This document shows positions 5,825-12,513 of a stretch of 13,122 nucleotides of DNA, one piece after another (position 1 is the first letter of the stretch; each line of letters starts with the position of its first letter). The position numbers and the translations under genes were made by a program. The stretch is taken from the NCBI GenBank assembly GCA_900770255.1, contig CAAGJN010000060.1:1-13122 (forward strand). Reading direction: 5' to 3'. The notes below the pieces were generated by a model, which was given only the letters and a program-made list of their open reading frames with translations, did no database searches and was not told the DNA's origin. The stretch is from Clostridia bacterium. Lineage in GTDB: Bacteria; Bacillota; Clostridia; Oscillospirales; Acutalibacteraceae.

Positions 5825-7172
5825 TTTTGCTCTTCTCCTCTCTCAAAAGCTGTTTTGCAAGGCGCATATACTGGACGAGCGGCTTTGCTGCAGGACATGA
5901 ATAGGCGCAGGAGCCGCACTCCATGCAGACCGTGACCCCGGACTTTTCAAGTCTCTCGATGTCCTTGGCCTTCGTATAGCGCTCGACAAGCGTGGGCATG
6001 AGGCTTAAAGGACAGGCCGCCGCGCACCTGCCGCAGCGGATGCAGTCGCGCTCCTTCTTGACCTTTGCCGCGTCGTCGGCAAACGCGAGGATCGCGTTAT
6101 TCTGCTTGAGGACGGGCAGATCGGTGTTGATAACGGCAAGGCCCATCATCGGGCCGCCGGTAATTATCTTGCCGGGTTCGGCCTTGAAGCCGCCGCAGAA
6201 ATCAATGATCTCGCCGACATTGGTGCCGATCGGCACGCGGACATTCTGCGGATTTGCTATTGCGGAACCGTCAACGGTCAGCGAGCGGCTGACGAGCGGC
6301 TTGCCGGTTTTAAGATAGCGCGCAATGAACGCTACAGATGCGACGTTCATAACAATGCAGCCGACGTCGGCGGGCAGCTTTCCGGGCGGAACCTTGCGGC
6401 CCGTTGCGGAATAGACCATCATCTTTTCGGCGCCCTGAGGGTACTTCGATTTAAGAACCATGAGACGCACGACATTGTCATCCTCCAAGTCGCGGTCCGC
6501 TATCGTCTTGAGCACCTTGAACGCCTCGGGCTTGTTATCCTCGGCCGCAATCACAACGCGCTTAAAGCCGAAAAACTCCTTGAGCGTATATATGCTCGAG
6601 AGAATATCCCACGAATTTTCTAAACATTCGCGGTAATCGACGGTTATGTACGGCTCGCACTCCGCAGCGTTGACAATAAGCGTGTCAACATTCTTATCGG
6701 GAGAAATACGCAGCTTTACATGCGTCGGGAAGCCTGCGCCGCCGAGGCCGACGAGGCCGGAATTTCTGACGGCGCGCAGTAAGCTCTCCTTGCCCGTAAC
6801 AGTCGGCGGCTCAATGCCTTCAAACAGGCGCATCTCACCGTCGGATTCAATTTCCACCGCCTGCGACATAACGCCATTGGGCAGAGTCACCTGCTTTATC
6901 GCGCTGACTGTGCCGGAGACGGAGGCGTGGATCGGGGCGCTCACGAACTTGTCCGAATCGCCTATCGTCTGGCCTACCGAAACCTTGTCGCCGACCTTGA
7001 CAGTGGGTGTGCACGGTACGCCGATATGCTGCTGCATCGGCAGGAGCACTTTTTCGGGGACCGGAATTCTCACGACTTCACAGTCCGCGGTGTTCTTATT
7101 CGACGAAACATGCACGCCGCCGCGCACCTGTTTGACAGCCTTGAGAACACCGTCGAGTTTAACCGAGCTCAT
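5817..7172 (-). CDS. rnfC: Rnf complex subunit RnfC, NADH-binding
   Basis: A 451-residue peripheral cytoplasmic subunit that exchanges electrons with NAD(H). The N-terminal barrel-like region (GGVHVSSNKN, then PTVKVGDKVSVGQTIG at about 56-71) is followed by the Rossmann-like flavin/NADH segment GLGGAGFPTHVK (142-153) and NAAECEPYI (168-176). Two [4Fe-4S] motifs close the protein: Cys377, 380, 383, 387 and Cys416, 419, 422, 426. The ATG at 7172 has AAGGAG 8 bases upstream. It lies 26 bases after the Gx-type gene on the same strand, so it is probably cotranscribed with the apbE module. This is the typical clostridial form, without the long alanine-rich C-terminal extension of proteobacterial RnfC. 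Confidence 0.97.
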   Translation of the reverse strand: MSSVKLDGVLKAVKQVRGGVHVSSNKNTADCEVVRIPVPEKVLLPMQQHIGVPCTPTVKVGDKVSVGQTIGDSDKFVSAPIHASVSGTVSAIKQVTLPNGVMSQAVEIESDGEMRLFEGIEPPTVTGKESLLRAVRNSGLVGLGGAGFPTHVKLRISPDKNVDTLIVNAAECEPYITVDYRECLENSWDILSSIYTLKEFFGFKRVVIAAEDNKPEAFKVLKTIADRDLEDDNVVRLMVLKSKYPQGAEKMMVYSATGRKVPPGKLPADVGCIVMNVASVAFIARYLKTGKPLVSRSLTVDGSAIANPQNVRVPIGTNVGEIIDFCGGFKAEPGKIITGGPMMGLAVINTDLPVLKQNNAILAFADDAAKVKKERDCIRCGRCAAACPLSLMPTLVERYTKAKDIERLEKSGVTVCMECGSCAYSCPAAKPLVQYMRLAKQLLREEKSKNA

Positions 7173-7198
7173 TTTTTCAACTCCTTATTCCAAATATC

Positions 7199-7714
7199 TT
7201 ACTTCTTTATTATGAACCGGGTCTGCTTTTCAAGCGCGGGCATCACGATGCGAAGCACCGTGCCCGTCACAGCTCCGGTTATAAGCGAAAATATCAGCAG
7301 CGCCGGCGCATAGCCGAGCACAGCCTTTGTACCCGTCAGAACGGTCGCCGCGGCAAGTTGGCCGGCATTGTGGGAAACGGCCGCTAAGATCGATGAGCCG
7401 AGAAGGCCGAACGGATCGGATTTTATTCTTGTTACTGCCCACATGACGAGAGTGCTCAGCACTCCGCCTGCAAGGCTCATTATAAATGCCGTGACCCCGC
7501 GGGTCAACAGCGCAAAAAGCGCCTTGAAGAGAGTTATGCACAGCGCCTGAGGCAGCCCCATGGTGAGCACCGCAAACATCGTGACGATGTTTGAAAAGCC
7601 GGGCTTCGCTCCGGGTGGCAGAAACGGCAGCGCAGGGATCAGATTTTCGAGAAATGAGAGCGCGATCGCCTGGGCGCAGAGGATTCCGAGCAGAGCGGTC
7701 TTTCTCGCCTTCAT
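7199..7714 (-). CDS. Gx transporter / heptaprenyl diphosphate synthase component I-like membrane protein
   Basis: A 171-residue, very hydrophobic protein with about five membrane segments. Family landmarks are LPPGAKPGFSNIVTMFAV (32-49) and AAVSHNAGQLAAA (111-123). These match the family annotated as Gx transporter or component I of heptaprenyl diphosphate synthase, which resembles small substrate-binding components of ECF transporters. As I recall, a member is called EetB in flavin-based extracellular electron-transfer loci; its biochemical function is not established. The start overlaps the upstream NusG-II gene as ATGA, with GGGAGGGT just before it. Location between apbE and rnfC suggests a role in flavin- or quinone-linked redox work at the membrane rather than isoprenoid synthesis, since no prenyltransferase gene is adjacent. 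Confidence 0.85.
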   Translation of the reverse strand: MKARKTALLGILCAQAIALSFLENLIPALPFLPPGAKPGFSNIVTMFAVLTMGLPQALCITLFKALFALLTRGVTAFIMSLAGGVLSTLVMWAVTRIKSDPFGLLGSSILAAVSHNAGQLAAATVLTGTKAVLGYAPALLIFSLITGAVTGTVLRIVMPALEKQTRFIIKK

Positions 7715-8097
7715 AAGCCCACCCTCCCGGTTATCGCGTCGTGCTTCTTTTCAGAGCCCTCGAGCCTTATCACGACCCCCGCAGGCAGGCACGCGGCCGT
7801 CTCGCCCGGGCGAGTCAGCTTGCCCGCTTTGACGCAAAGCTTATCGGGACAATCCGCCCTTTCAAAGTATATAGCGCCGTTATCGACTTTTATGACAACC
7901 TCGGGGTCGCTATCGGGAGTTACAGTCAATTGTTCTGTTTTTGTCAGATCTATTCTCTGTATCTCACTGCCGCCGCAGTAGATAACTGCGGTCACGCCGT
8001 CGGAGGGCAGCAGCCGCCATATCAGCAGCGCCGCGCCGACGATCAGCAGAACTGCGGCCAGGATTATATCAGCTTTTTTCACAAGCTTTCGCTGCAT
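7711..8097 (-). CDS. NusG domain II-containing membrane-anchored protein
   Basis: A 128-residue protein with one N-terminal membrane helix (about 9-30) and an extracytoplasmic beta-rich domain. The NusG-domain-II signature is visible as ADCPDKLCVKAGKL (81-94) followed by AACLPAGVVIRLEG (101-114). Cys83, Cys88 and Cys103 are conserved-looking and could form a disulfide or bind a cofactor; that is inference. Despite the domain name it has no N-terminal NGN transcription domain, so it is not a transcription factor. As I recall, EetA of flavin-based electron-transfer loci is of this type. The ribosome binding site AGGAGGAG overlaps the apbE stop codon, and the 3' end overlaps the Gx gene by 4 bases, so the three genes are translationally linked. 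Confidence 0.85.
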   Translation of the reverse strand: MQRKLVKKADIILAAVLLIVGAALLIWRLLPSDGVTAVIYCGGSEIQRIDLTKTEQLTVTPDSDPEVVIKVDNGAIYFERADCPDKLCVKAGKLTRPGETAACLPAGVVIRLEGSEKKHDAITGRVGL

Positions 8098-8106
8098 GTT
8101 CTCCTC

Positions 8107-9171
8107 CTAACCGAGAGTGTAGCCGTCCTTTTCGAGCGTGAAGCTGTCGGCGAGACCGTCTGTCACCATCACGCTTTTATCGCTGAGCACAAATACCGCC
8201 TGAGCGCCGTACTTTTCGATCAGCGGCAACGACTTTTTATAGCCGAGCACAAAGCAGGCGGTTGAGAGCGCGTCGGATAGAAAACCGTCCCCGCACACTA
8301 CGGTCACGCTCACGAGCCCGCTGTCTGCCGGATATCCGGTCTTGGGATCGAGTATATGGTGATAGCGCACTCCGTCCTTGTCAAAATAGCGCTCATAGCT
8401 GCCCGACGTTGAGACGCAGCCCTCAGGGAGCACAAGCGTTGCAAAACAATCCGACGAGCTGTCCGAAAACGGATCCCTTATGCCGACCGTGAAGCTCTCA
8501 TCCTCTCCGTAGAGCAGTATGCTCCCGCCGACCGAAACGACCGCGCGTTTTATCTCGGTATTTTTGAGCAGACTCCTCACTTCGTCGCAGGCTATGCCCT
8601 TGCCGACCGAGCCGAGATCGAACACCGTGCCCGACGGAATTTTTATACCGTTTGCGTTTATCTCGATATGGTATCCCGTGCCCTCGAGTGCCGCCGATAT
8701 CTCATCTTCACCGGGCACCCGCTCCTTGCCGGTACCGAAGCCCCACAGGTCGCTAAGTCTGCCGAGCAGAGGGTTGAACGCACCGCCGCTCGACAGTCGC
8801 ACGTCCTCGCAGCGGGCGAGAATATCGGCCATCTTCTTTGCGGGGTCGTCCGTTACGCCGTCCGCCTGCAAAGAAAACAGGGTCAGCATAACCTCTTCGC
8901 CCGCCGCGTCATTTATTTCGCTGACGGCGGAGGTCGTTATGTGGCGTGAAAGAAGCTTGTTTTCAAGCTCTGAAATGCAGTCGAACACCTGCCCGCCGAC
9001 TTCTTTCGCATTTTTGCCCTCTATATCTGCGCTGACGACCGTGTTCATCATCGCGGAGGTGCCGCTGTATTCCCGGCTGAGCTTGACGGCGTCAAAGACA
9101 ACCAGTCCCACAACGGCGGCAAGGAGCAGAGATATGACGGCGGTCAGCGCCGCTTTGCCCTTCTTGTTCAT
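8107..9171 (-). CDS. apbE: FAD:protein FMN transferase ApbE
   Basis: A 354-residue enzyme that transfers FMN from FAD to a threonine of target proteins, here most likely RnfG and RnfD. An N-terminal membrane anchor or uncleaved signal (about 8-26) places the catalytic domain outside the membrane; no lipobox cysteine is seen. Motifs in order: AFNPLLGRLSDLWGFG (131-146), FDLGSVGKG (184-192), VVSVGGSILLYG (211-222), VSTSGSYERYF (253-263), HHILDPKTGYP (271-281) and SDALSTACFVLG (299-310). Together these cover the FAD pocket and the Mg-binding acidic positions. ATG 9171 is chosen for its GGAGG 5 bases upstream; a GTG at 9195 would add eight residues without a site. It heads the leftward Rnf operon. 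Confidence 0.94.
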   Translation of the reverse strand: MNKKGKAALTAVISLLLAAVVGLVVFDAVKLSREYSGTSAMMNTVVSADIEGKNAKEVGGQVFDCISELENKLLSRHITTSAVSEINDAAGEEVMLTLFSLQADGVTDDPAKKMADILARCEDVRLSSGGAFNPLLGRLSDLWGFGTGKERVPGEDEISAALEGTGYHIEINANGIKIPSGTVFDLGSVGKGIACDEVRSLLKNTEIKRAVVSVGGSILLYGEDESFTVGIRDPFSDSSSDCFATLVLPEGCVSTSGSYERYFDKDGVRYHHILDPKTGYPADSGLVSVTVVCGDGFLSDALSTACFVLGYKKSLPLIEKYGAQAVFVLSDKSVMVTDGLADSFTLEKDGYTLG

Positions 9172-9222
9172 GACAGCCTCCGAAACGGGCAACACTATGC
9201 CCTATATATCTACAATATATCT

Positions 9223-9251
9223 ATTTTACATCGTTTTTTTGCAAACTGCAA
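9223..9251 (-). promoter_or_regulatory. Possible promoter of the apbE-rnf operon
   Basis: On the minus strand TAAAAT (9228 to 9223) is a good -10, with TTGCAG (9251 to 9246) exactly 17 bases upstream as a poor -35 (three matches). Transcription would start near 9216, about 45 bases before the ATG at 9171. The weak -35 lies in the inverted repeat TTGCA-N3-TGCAA (9239-9251), so an activator or repressor site is conceivable. Confidence 0.4.
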
Positions 9252-9390
9252 GGACTTAAAATTCCCTGTTCAAACCCGCCTTTGGTTATAGAAATATTTC
9301 TTTATCGATATAAAAGTTGCTTTTTAAGCTCGATGTACAAAAAAAGACAAAAAAATTATGAAAACTTAATAAAATTTCGTCCTTTTTATG

Positions 9391-9419
9391 GTGACAGAAC
9401 TAAAAAAATATGTTATAAT
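9391..9419 (+). promoter_or_regulatory. Strong sigma-A type promoter upstream of phoH
   Basis: GTGACA (9391-9396), one mismatch from TTGACA, is followed by a 17-base spacer and a perfect TATAAT (9414-9419). The bases TGT immediately before the -10 add an extended -10 (TGN) element. Transcription should start near 9426, leaving a leader of about 80 bases before the phoH ATG. It is the best promoter match in the window. Confidence 0.8.
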
Positions 9420-9506
9420 CTAACAAAATATTTCGATAATATTATCAGTTATGCCGAAAGTATATATTTGCTTTGAGCGAACATCTGAGATATACGGGGA
9501 GCATTT

Positions 9507-10472
9507 ATGTTTGAACAGTCGATAAACGTCGACCGCATGGAACAGGCCGTCAGCCTGTTCGGCAGCTTCGACGAAAACATCAAAATGATAGAGAAAGAGT
9601 TTGAGGTCGGCGTCATCAGCCGCGGCTCCGAGATCAAGGTTACGGGCGAGGCTGAGAACGTCTCAAAGGGCGTGCGCGCGATAAACGGGCTTCTGATGCT
9701 CATAAACCGCGGCGAGGCGCTCAGCGATCAGAACGTGCGGTATGTGATCTCGCTTGTCAACGAGGGCAATGAGGACAAGCTCTCTCAGATGACGGCGGAC
9801 TGCATCTGCATCACCTCAAAAGGCAGACCCGTCAAGCCCAAGACCCTCGGGCAGAAGAAATATGTCGAGGCGATCCGTCAGAACACGGTCACGCTCGGAG
9901 TCGGCCCCGCCGGCACCGGCAAGACCTATCTCGCGGTAGCCATGGCGGTCACGGCGTTCCGCGCCAAGGAGGTCAACCGTATAATTCTGACGCGCCCCGC
10001 AGTCGAGGCCGGTGAAAAGCTCGGCTTCCTGCCCGGCGATCTTCAGCAGAAGGTCGACCCGTATCTCCGCCCGCTCTACGACGCGCTGTTTGATATGCTC
10101 GGCGCCGAAAACTTTCAAAAACAGCTCGAGCGCGGCAATATAGAGGTCGCCCCCCTCGCCTATATGCGCGGGCGCACGCTCGATGACAGCTTCATCATCC
10201 TCGACGAGGCACAGAACACCTCGGTTGAGCAAATGAAGATGTTTCTGACCCGCCTGGGCTTTAACTCAAAGATGGTCGTCACGGGCGACATCACCCAGAT
10301 CGACCTGCCAGACGGCAGACGCAGCGGCCTCGTTGACGCGGTGAAGGTGCTCAAAGACGTCGACGATATTCAAATAGTCAGGTTCAACGAGCGTGATGTG
10401 GTCAGGCATAAGCTCGTTCAGGATATAATCAAAGCCTATGAAAAACATGAGGATGTGAAAAAGAGAAAATGA
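9507..10472 (+). CDS. phoH: PhoH family ATPase
   Basis: A 321-residue cytoplasmic protein of the PhoH (PhoL-like) family, a P-loop ATPase linked to RNA metabolism. An N-terminal region (about 35-63, with SRGSEIKVTGEAENV) looks KH-like. The ATPase domain has Walker A GPAGTGKT (133-140), the TRPAVEAGEKLGFLPGDL segment (162-179), Walker B FIILDEAQN (229-237) and the VVTGDITQIDLP sensor segment (257-268). Length is normal. GGGGAG sits 5 bases before the ATG. The 3' end overlaps ybeY as ATGA, matching the common PhoH-YbeY pairing that suggests a joint role in rRNA maturation or RNA quality control. The exact substrate of PhoH is not settled. Confidence 0.95.
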   Translation: MFEQSINVDRMEQAVSLFGSFDENIKMIEKEFEVGVISRGSEIKVTGEAENVSKGVRAINGLLMLINRGEALSDQNVRYVISLVNEGNEDKLSQMTADCICITSKGRPVKPKTLGQKKYVEAIRQNTVTLGVGPAGTGKTYLAVAMAVTAFRAKEVNRIILTRPAVEAGEKLGFLPGDLQQKVDPYLRPLYDALFDMLGAENFQKQLERGNIEVAPLAYMRGRTLDDSFIILDEAQNTSVEQMKMFLTRLGFNSKMVVTGDITQIDLPDGRRSGLVDAVKVLKDVDDIQIVRFNERDVVRHKLVQDIIKAYEKHEDVKKRK

Positions 10473-10975
10473 GAGGCAAGGTTAAAGTAATCATCACAAA
10501 TGACCAGCATGAGATCAAAATTCCCACCGGAGTTCGCATGCTCGTGCGCCGCGCATGCACGGCCGTGCTCACGCTTGAAAATTTTGAAGATCCGGCGGAG
10601 ATCAGCGTCCGCTTTGTAGATGACGAGGAAATACACAGGCTCAACCGCGAATACCGCAATGTGGACAGAAGCACCGACGTGCTCTCCTTCCCGCTGGGCG
10701 AAAATGGAGCTTACGACACAAATCTCGACACGGGCGCAAAGATGCTCGGCGATATAGTTATCTCGATCCCGCACGCGGTCAATCAGGCCGAGCGCTTCGG
10801 TCATACGCTTCAGCGCGAGATCGCATTTCTGACAGTCCATTCAATGCTGCATCTGCTCGGCTACGACCATGAGGGCGGCGGCATTGAGAGCGTCCGCATG
10901 CGCGAAAAGGAGGAGACTGTGCTCACACAGCTCGGCCTACCCCGCAGCGGAAGCTACTACATGGGCGACGAATAA
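10469..10975 (+). CDS. ybeY: Endoribonuclease YbeY (rRNA maturation factor)
   Basis: A 168-residue metal-dependent endoribonuclease needed for 16S rRNA 3' end processing and ribosome quality control. The zinc site HSMLHLLGYDH (124-134) supplies His124, His128 and His134; the second position is Ser where many family members have Gly. DRSTDVLSFPL (67-77 region) and LGDIVISIP (93-101) are further family landmarks. The start overlaps the phoH stop by 4 bases (ATGA), so no independent ribosome binding site is needed. Five bases after its stop the dgkA start follows. Confidence 0.96.
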   Translation: MRGKVKVIITNDQHEIKIPTGVRMLVRRACTAVLTLENFEDPAEISVRFVDDEEIHRLNREYRNVDRSTDVLSFPLGENGAYDTNLDTGAKMLGDIVISIPHAVNQAERFGHTLQREIAFLTVHSMLHLLGYDHEGGGIESVRMREKEETVLTQLGLPRSGSYYMGDE

Positions 10976-10980
10976 GCGCT

Positions 10981-11487
10981 ATGAAAGATCTACTTAAAAG
11001 CTTCGGCTACGCTTTTTCGGGTATAGTCAGCTGCATCAGGCAGGAGCGCAACATGCGCATACACCTCGTGGTCATGGTATACATGTATTCATATCTGCTC
11101 GTCTATGATTTCTTTTCCGTCACGCGCACGCAGTTTGCAATCATATTCCTGGCAAACGCCATAGTCGTCATGGGCGAGCTCATAAACACGGCGGTAGAAG
11201 CTGTTGTCGATATGACTGAGGAAAAGTTCAGCGAACGCTACAACCGGCTCGCAAAGCTCTCAAAGGACACTGCGGCGGGCGCTGTTTTGGTCGGCGCGAT
11301 ATTTGCCGTCTGCGTCGGAATAGCGATCCTCGCGCAGCCAGACGCATTCAGAGCGATGTTTGCCTACTACGCCGAAAAGCCGTATATGCTCGTTATTCTG
11401 GCGCTGAGCCTCGTTTTAAGCTTTATGTTCATATTCACGGGTTTTCGCTTCAAAAAGAAAGATAAAAATAATTTTGATGACCGCTGA
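10981..11487 (+). CDS. dgkA: Diacylglycerol kinase / undecaprenol kinase DgkA with an extra C-terminal membrane segment
   Basis: A 168-residue integral membrane kinase. In Gram-positive bacteria this family mainly phosphorylates undecaprenol to recycle the cell-wall lipid carrier. The catalytic signature ELINTAVEAVVD spans 66-77 (Glu66, Asn69, Glu73, Asp77), followed by KFSERYNRLAKLSKDTAAGAV. QERNMRIHL near residue 21 is also typical. Three membrane segments are expected; here a fourth hydrophobic stretch at about 136-155 and a basic tail make the protein 30-40 residues longer than usual. No clear ribosome binding site precedes the ATG, so translation probably depends on coupling to ybeY, which ends 5 bases upstream. 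Confidence 0.93.
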   Translation: MKDLLKSFGYAFSGIVSCIRQERNMRIHLVVMVYMYSYLLVYDFFSVTRTQFAIIFLANAIVVMGELINTAVEAVVDMTEEKFSERYNRLAKLSKDTAAGAVLVGAIFAVCVGIAILAQPDAFRAMFAYYAEKPYMLVILALSLVLSFMFIFTGFRFKKKDKNNFDDR

Positions 11488-11508
11488 CATATTTATATCA
11501 GCGGTCAT
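11477..11508 (+). other. Perfect 11-bp inverted repeat over the dgkA stop codon
   Basis: ATGACCGCTGA (11477-11487) and TCAGCGGTCAT (11498-11508) are exact inverted copies separated by 10 AT-rich bases. The dgkA TGA is the last three bases of the left arm. No T-run follows on the plus strand, so it is not a standard terminator. It ends 10 bases before the era ribosome binding site and could stabilise or partly separate the two messages, or bind a protein. Confidence 0.6.
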
Positions 11509-11529
11509 TGATAAGTACAAGGAGAAAAT

Positions 11530-12429
11530 ATGTCCCAGTCAAGAACTGCATTTATAGCTATCGTCGGCTGTCCGAACGTGGGCAAGTCATCGATACTCAA
11601 CCGCCTGCTCGGGCAGAAAGTGGCCGTCGTCTCGCCGAAGCCGCAGACAACACGCACGAAGATTATGGGCGTGCTCACCGAAAACGACGTTCAGCTCGTC
11701 TTTACCGACACACCCGGCTTTCATCGTCCGCGCACAAAGCTCGGCGAAAAGATGGTAAAGGCCGTCAGCGACAGTATCTCGGGAGTTGACGCCTGCCTGT
11801 TCGTAGTCGAGCCCTCGGGCGAGCTGAGAGAGGCTGAAAAAGACCTGCTCAAGAAGTTCAAAGAGGAGAAAATGCCTGTCATCCTCGCGATAAACAAGAT
11901 CGATTCCGTCAAGCAGAAGGAGAAGCTCATCGAACGCATGGCGCAATTCTCCGCTCTCTACGATTTCGAGGCGATAGTTCCCTGTTCCGCCCTCAAGGGC
12001 GACGGCTTTGACGAGCTCAAGGACGAGCTGTTCAGGCAGTCTCAGTCCTCGCCGCACTTCTTCCCCGACGACACTTTGACCGATCAGCCCGAGCGCGTGA
12101 TCGCCGCGGAGATAATCAGAGAGAAGCTCTTAAACCTGCTCGACGACGAGGTGCCGCACGGCGTAGCGGTCTGTATCGAGCGCATGCACGAACGCGAGGA
12201 TTCGGACATAACCGATATCGATGCGACTATCTACTGTGAGCGCGAAAGCCATAAGGGCATTATAATCGGCAAAAAAGGTGAGATGCTCAAAAAAGTTTCA
12301 ACAAAGGCGCGCGAGGATATGGAGCGCTTCTTCATGTGCCGGATAAACCTTCATTGCTGGGTCAAGGTCAAGGAGGGCTGGCGCAACAGAGAGGGTCTTA
12401 TTCACAATTTCGGGCTCGACAACGAATAA
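11530..12429 (+). CDS. era: GTPase Era
   Basis: A 299-residue Ras-like GTPase with a C-terminal KH domain that binds the 3' end of 16S rRNA and assists 30S assembly. G1 is GCPNVGKS (13-20), G2 lies in TTRTKIMG (40-47), G3 is DTPG (60-63), G4 is NKID (122-125) and G5 is SAL (153-155). The linker FFPDDTLTDQPERVIAAEII (177-196) is characteristic of Era. The KH GxxG loop is IIIGKKGEM (244-252). Length and order are normal. AAGGAG (11519-11524) sits 5 bases before the ATG. Its position after ybeY and dgkA fits the conserved Firmicutes cluster, but the cytidine deaminase gene often found between dgkA and era is absent. Confidence 0.98.
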   Translation: MSQSRTAFIAIVGCPNVGKSSILNRLLGQKVAVVSPKPQTTRTKIMGVLTENDVQLVFTDTPGFHRPRTKLGEKMVKAVSDSISGVDACLFVVEPSGELREAEKDLLKKFKEEKMPVILAINKIDSVKQKEKLIERMAQFSALYDFEAIVPCSALKGDGFDELKDELFRQSQSSPHFFPDDTLTDQPERVIAAEIIREKLLNLLDDEVPHGVAVCIERMHEREDSDITDIDATIYCERESHKGIIIGKKGEMLKKVSTKAREDMERFFMCRINLHCWVKVKEGWRNREGLIHNFGLDNE

Positions 12430-12444
12430 AATTTTTCCTATAAT
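12416..12444 (+). promoter_or_regulatory. Internal promoter candidate for yqzL-recO
   Basis: TCGACA (12416-12421, five of six matches) and a perfect TATAAT (12439-12444) are 17 bases apart. The -35 lies within the last codons of era and the -10 just beyond its stop. Transcription would start near 12451, giving the yqzL-recO pair its own supply independent of the upstream operon. Confidence 0.6.
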
Positions 12445-12455
12445 AAATGCGCCGC

Positions 12456-12482
12456 GCAGTGAAAAAAATATTTTTACACTGC
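12456..12482 (+). other. Stem-loop between era and the yqzL-like gene
   Basis: GCAGTG (12456-12461) pairs with CACTGC (12477-12482). Inside, after an A-A mismatch, five A's can pair with five T's around an ATA loop. No T-run follows, so it is not a normal terminator in the plus direction. It would form at the very 5' end of a transcript started by the promoter at 12416-12444 and might protect or regulate that message. Confidence 0.45.
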
Positions 12483-12513
12483 ACGGAGGAGCGCTTCGGG
12501 CGCGTTTATATAG

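Larger units (their letters stand above)
9172..9506. other. AT-rich divergent intergenic region between apbE and phoH
   Basis: No convincing gene is visible in this stretch. It holds a leftward promoter candidate near 9223-9251, a strong rightward promoter at 9391-9419, and several short perfect palindromes: AGAAATATTTCT at 9290-9301, GATAATATTATC at 9435-9446, and the inverted repeat TTGCA-AAC-TGCAA at 9239-9251. A 64-codon open frame at 9282-9476 runs through the rightward promoter, has skewed AT-driven composition and no ribosome binding site, so I do not call it. Confidence 0.7.

Noticed and set aside
9172..9195. An earlier GTG start for ApbE at 9195.
   Set aside because: The ATG at 9171 has GGAGG at ideal spacing, and this same GGAGG would lie inside the longer gene. 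The first eight residues would precede the membrane anchor without adding a known feature.
9282..9476. A 64-codon plus-strand frame between apbE and phoH.
   Set aside because: It contains the strong phoH promoter, has composition dictated by AT-rich DNA, and lacks a ribosome binding site.
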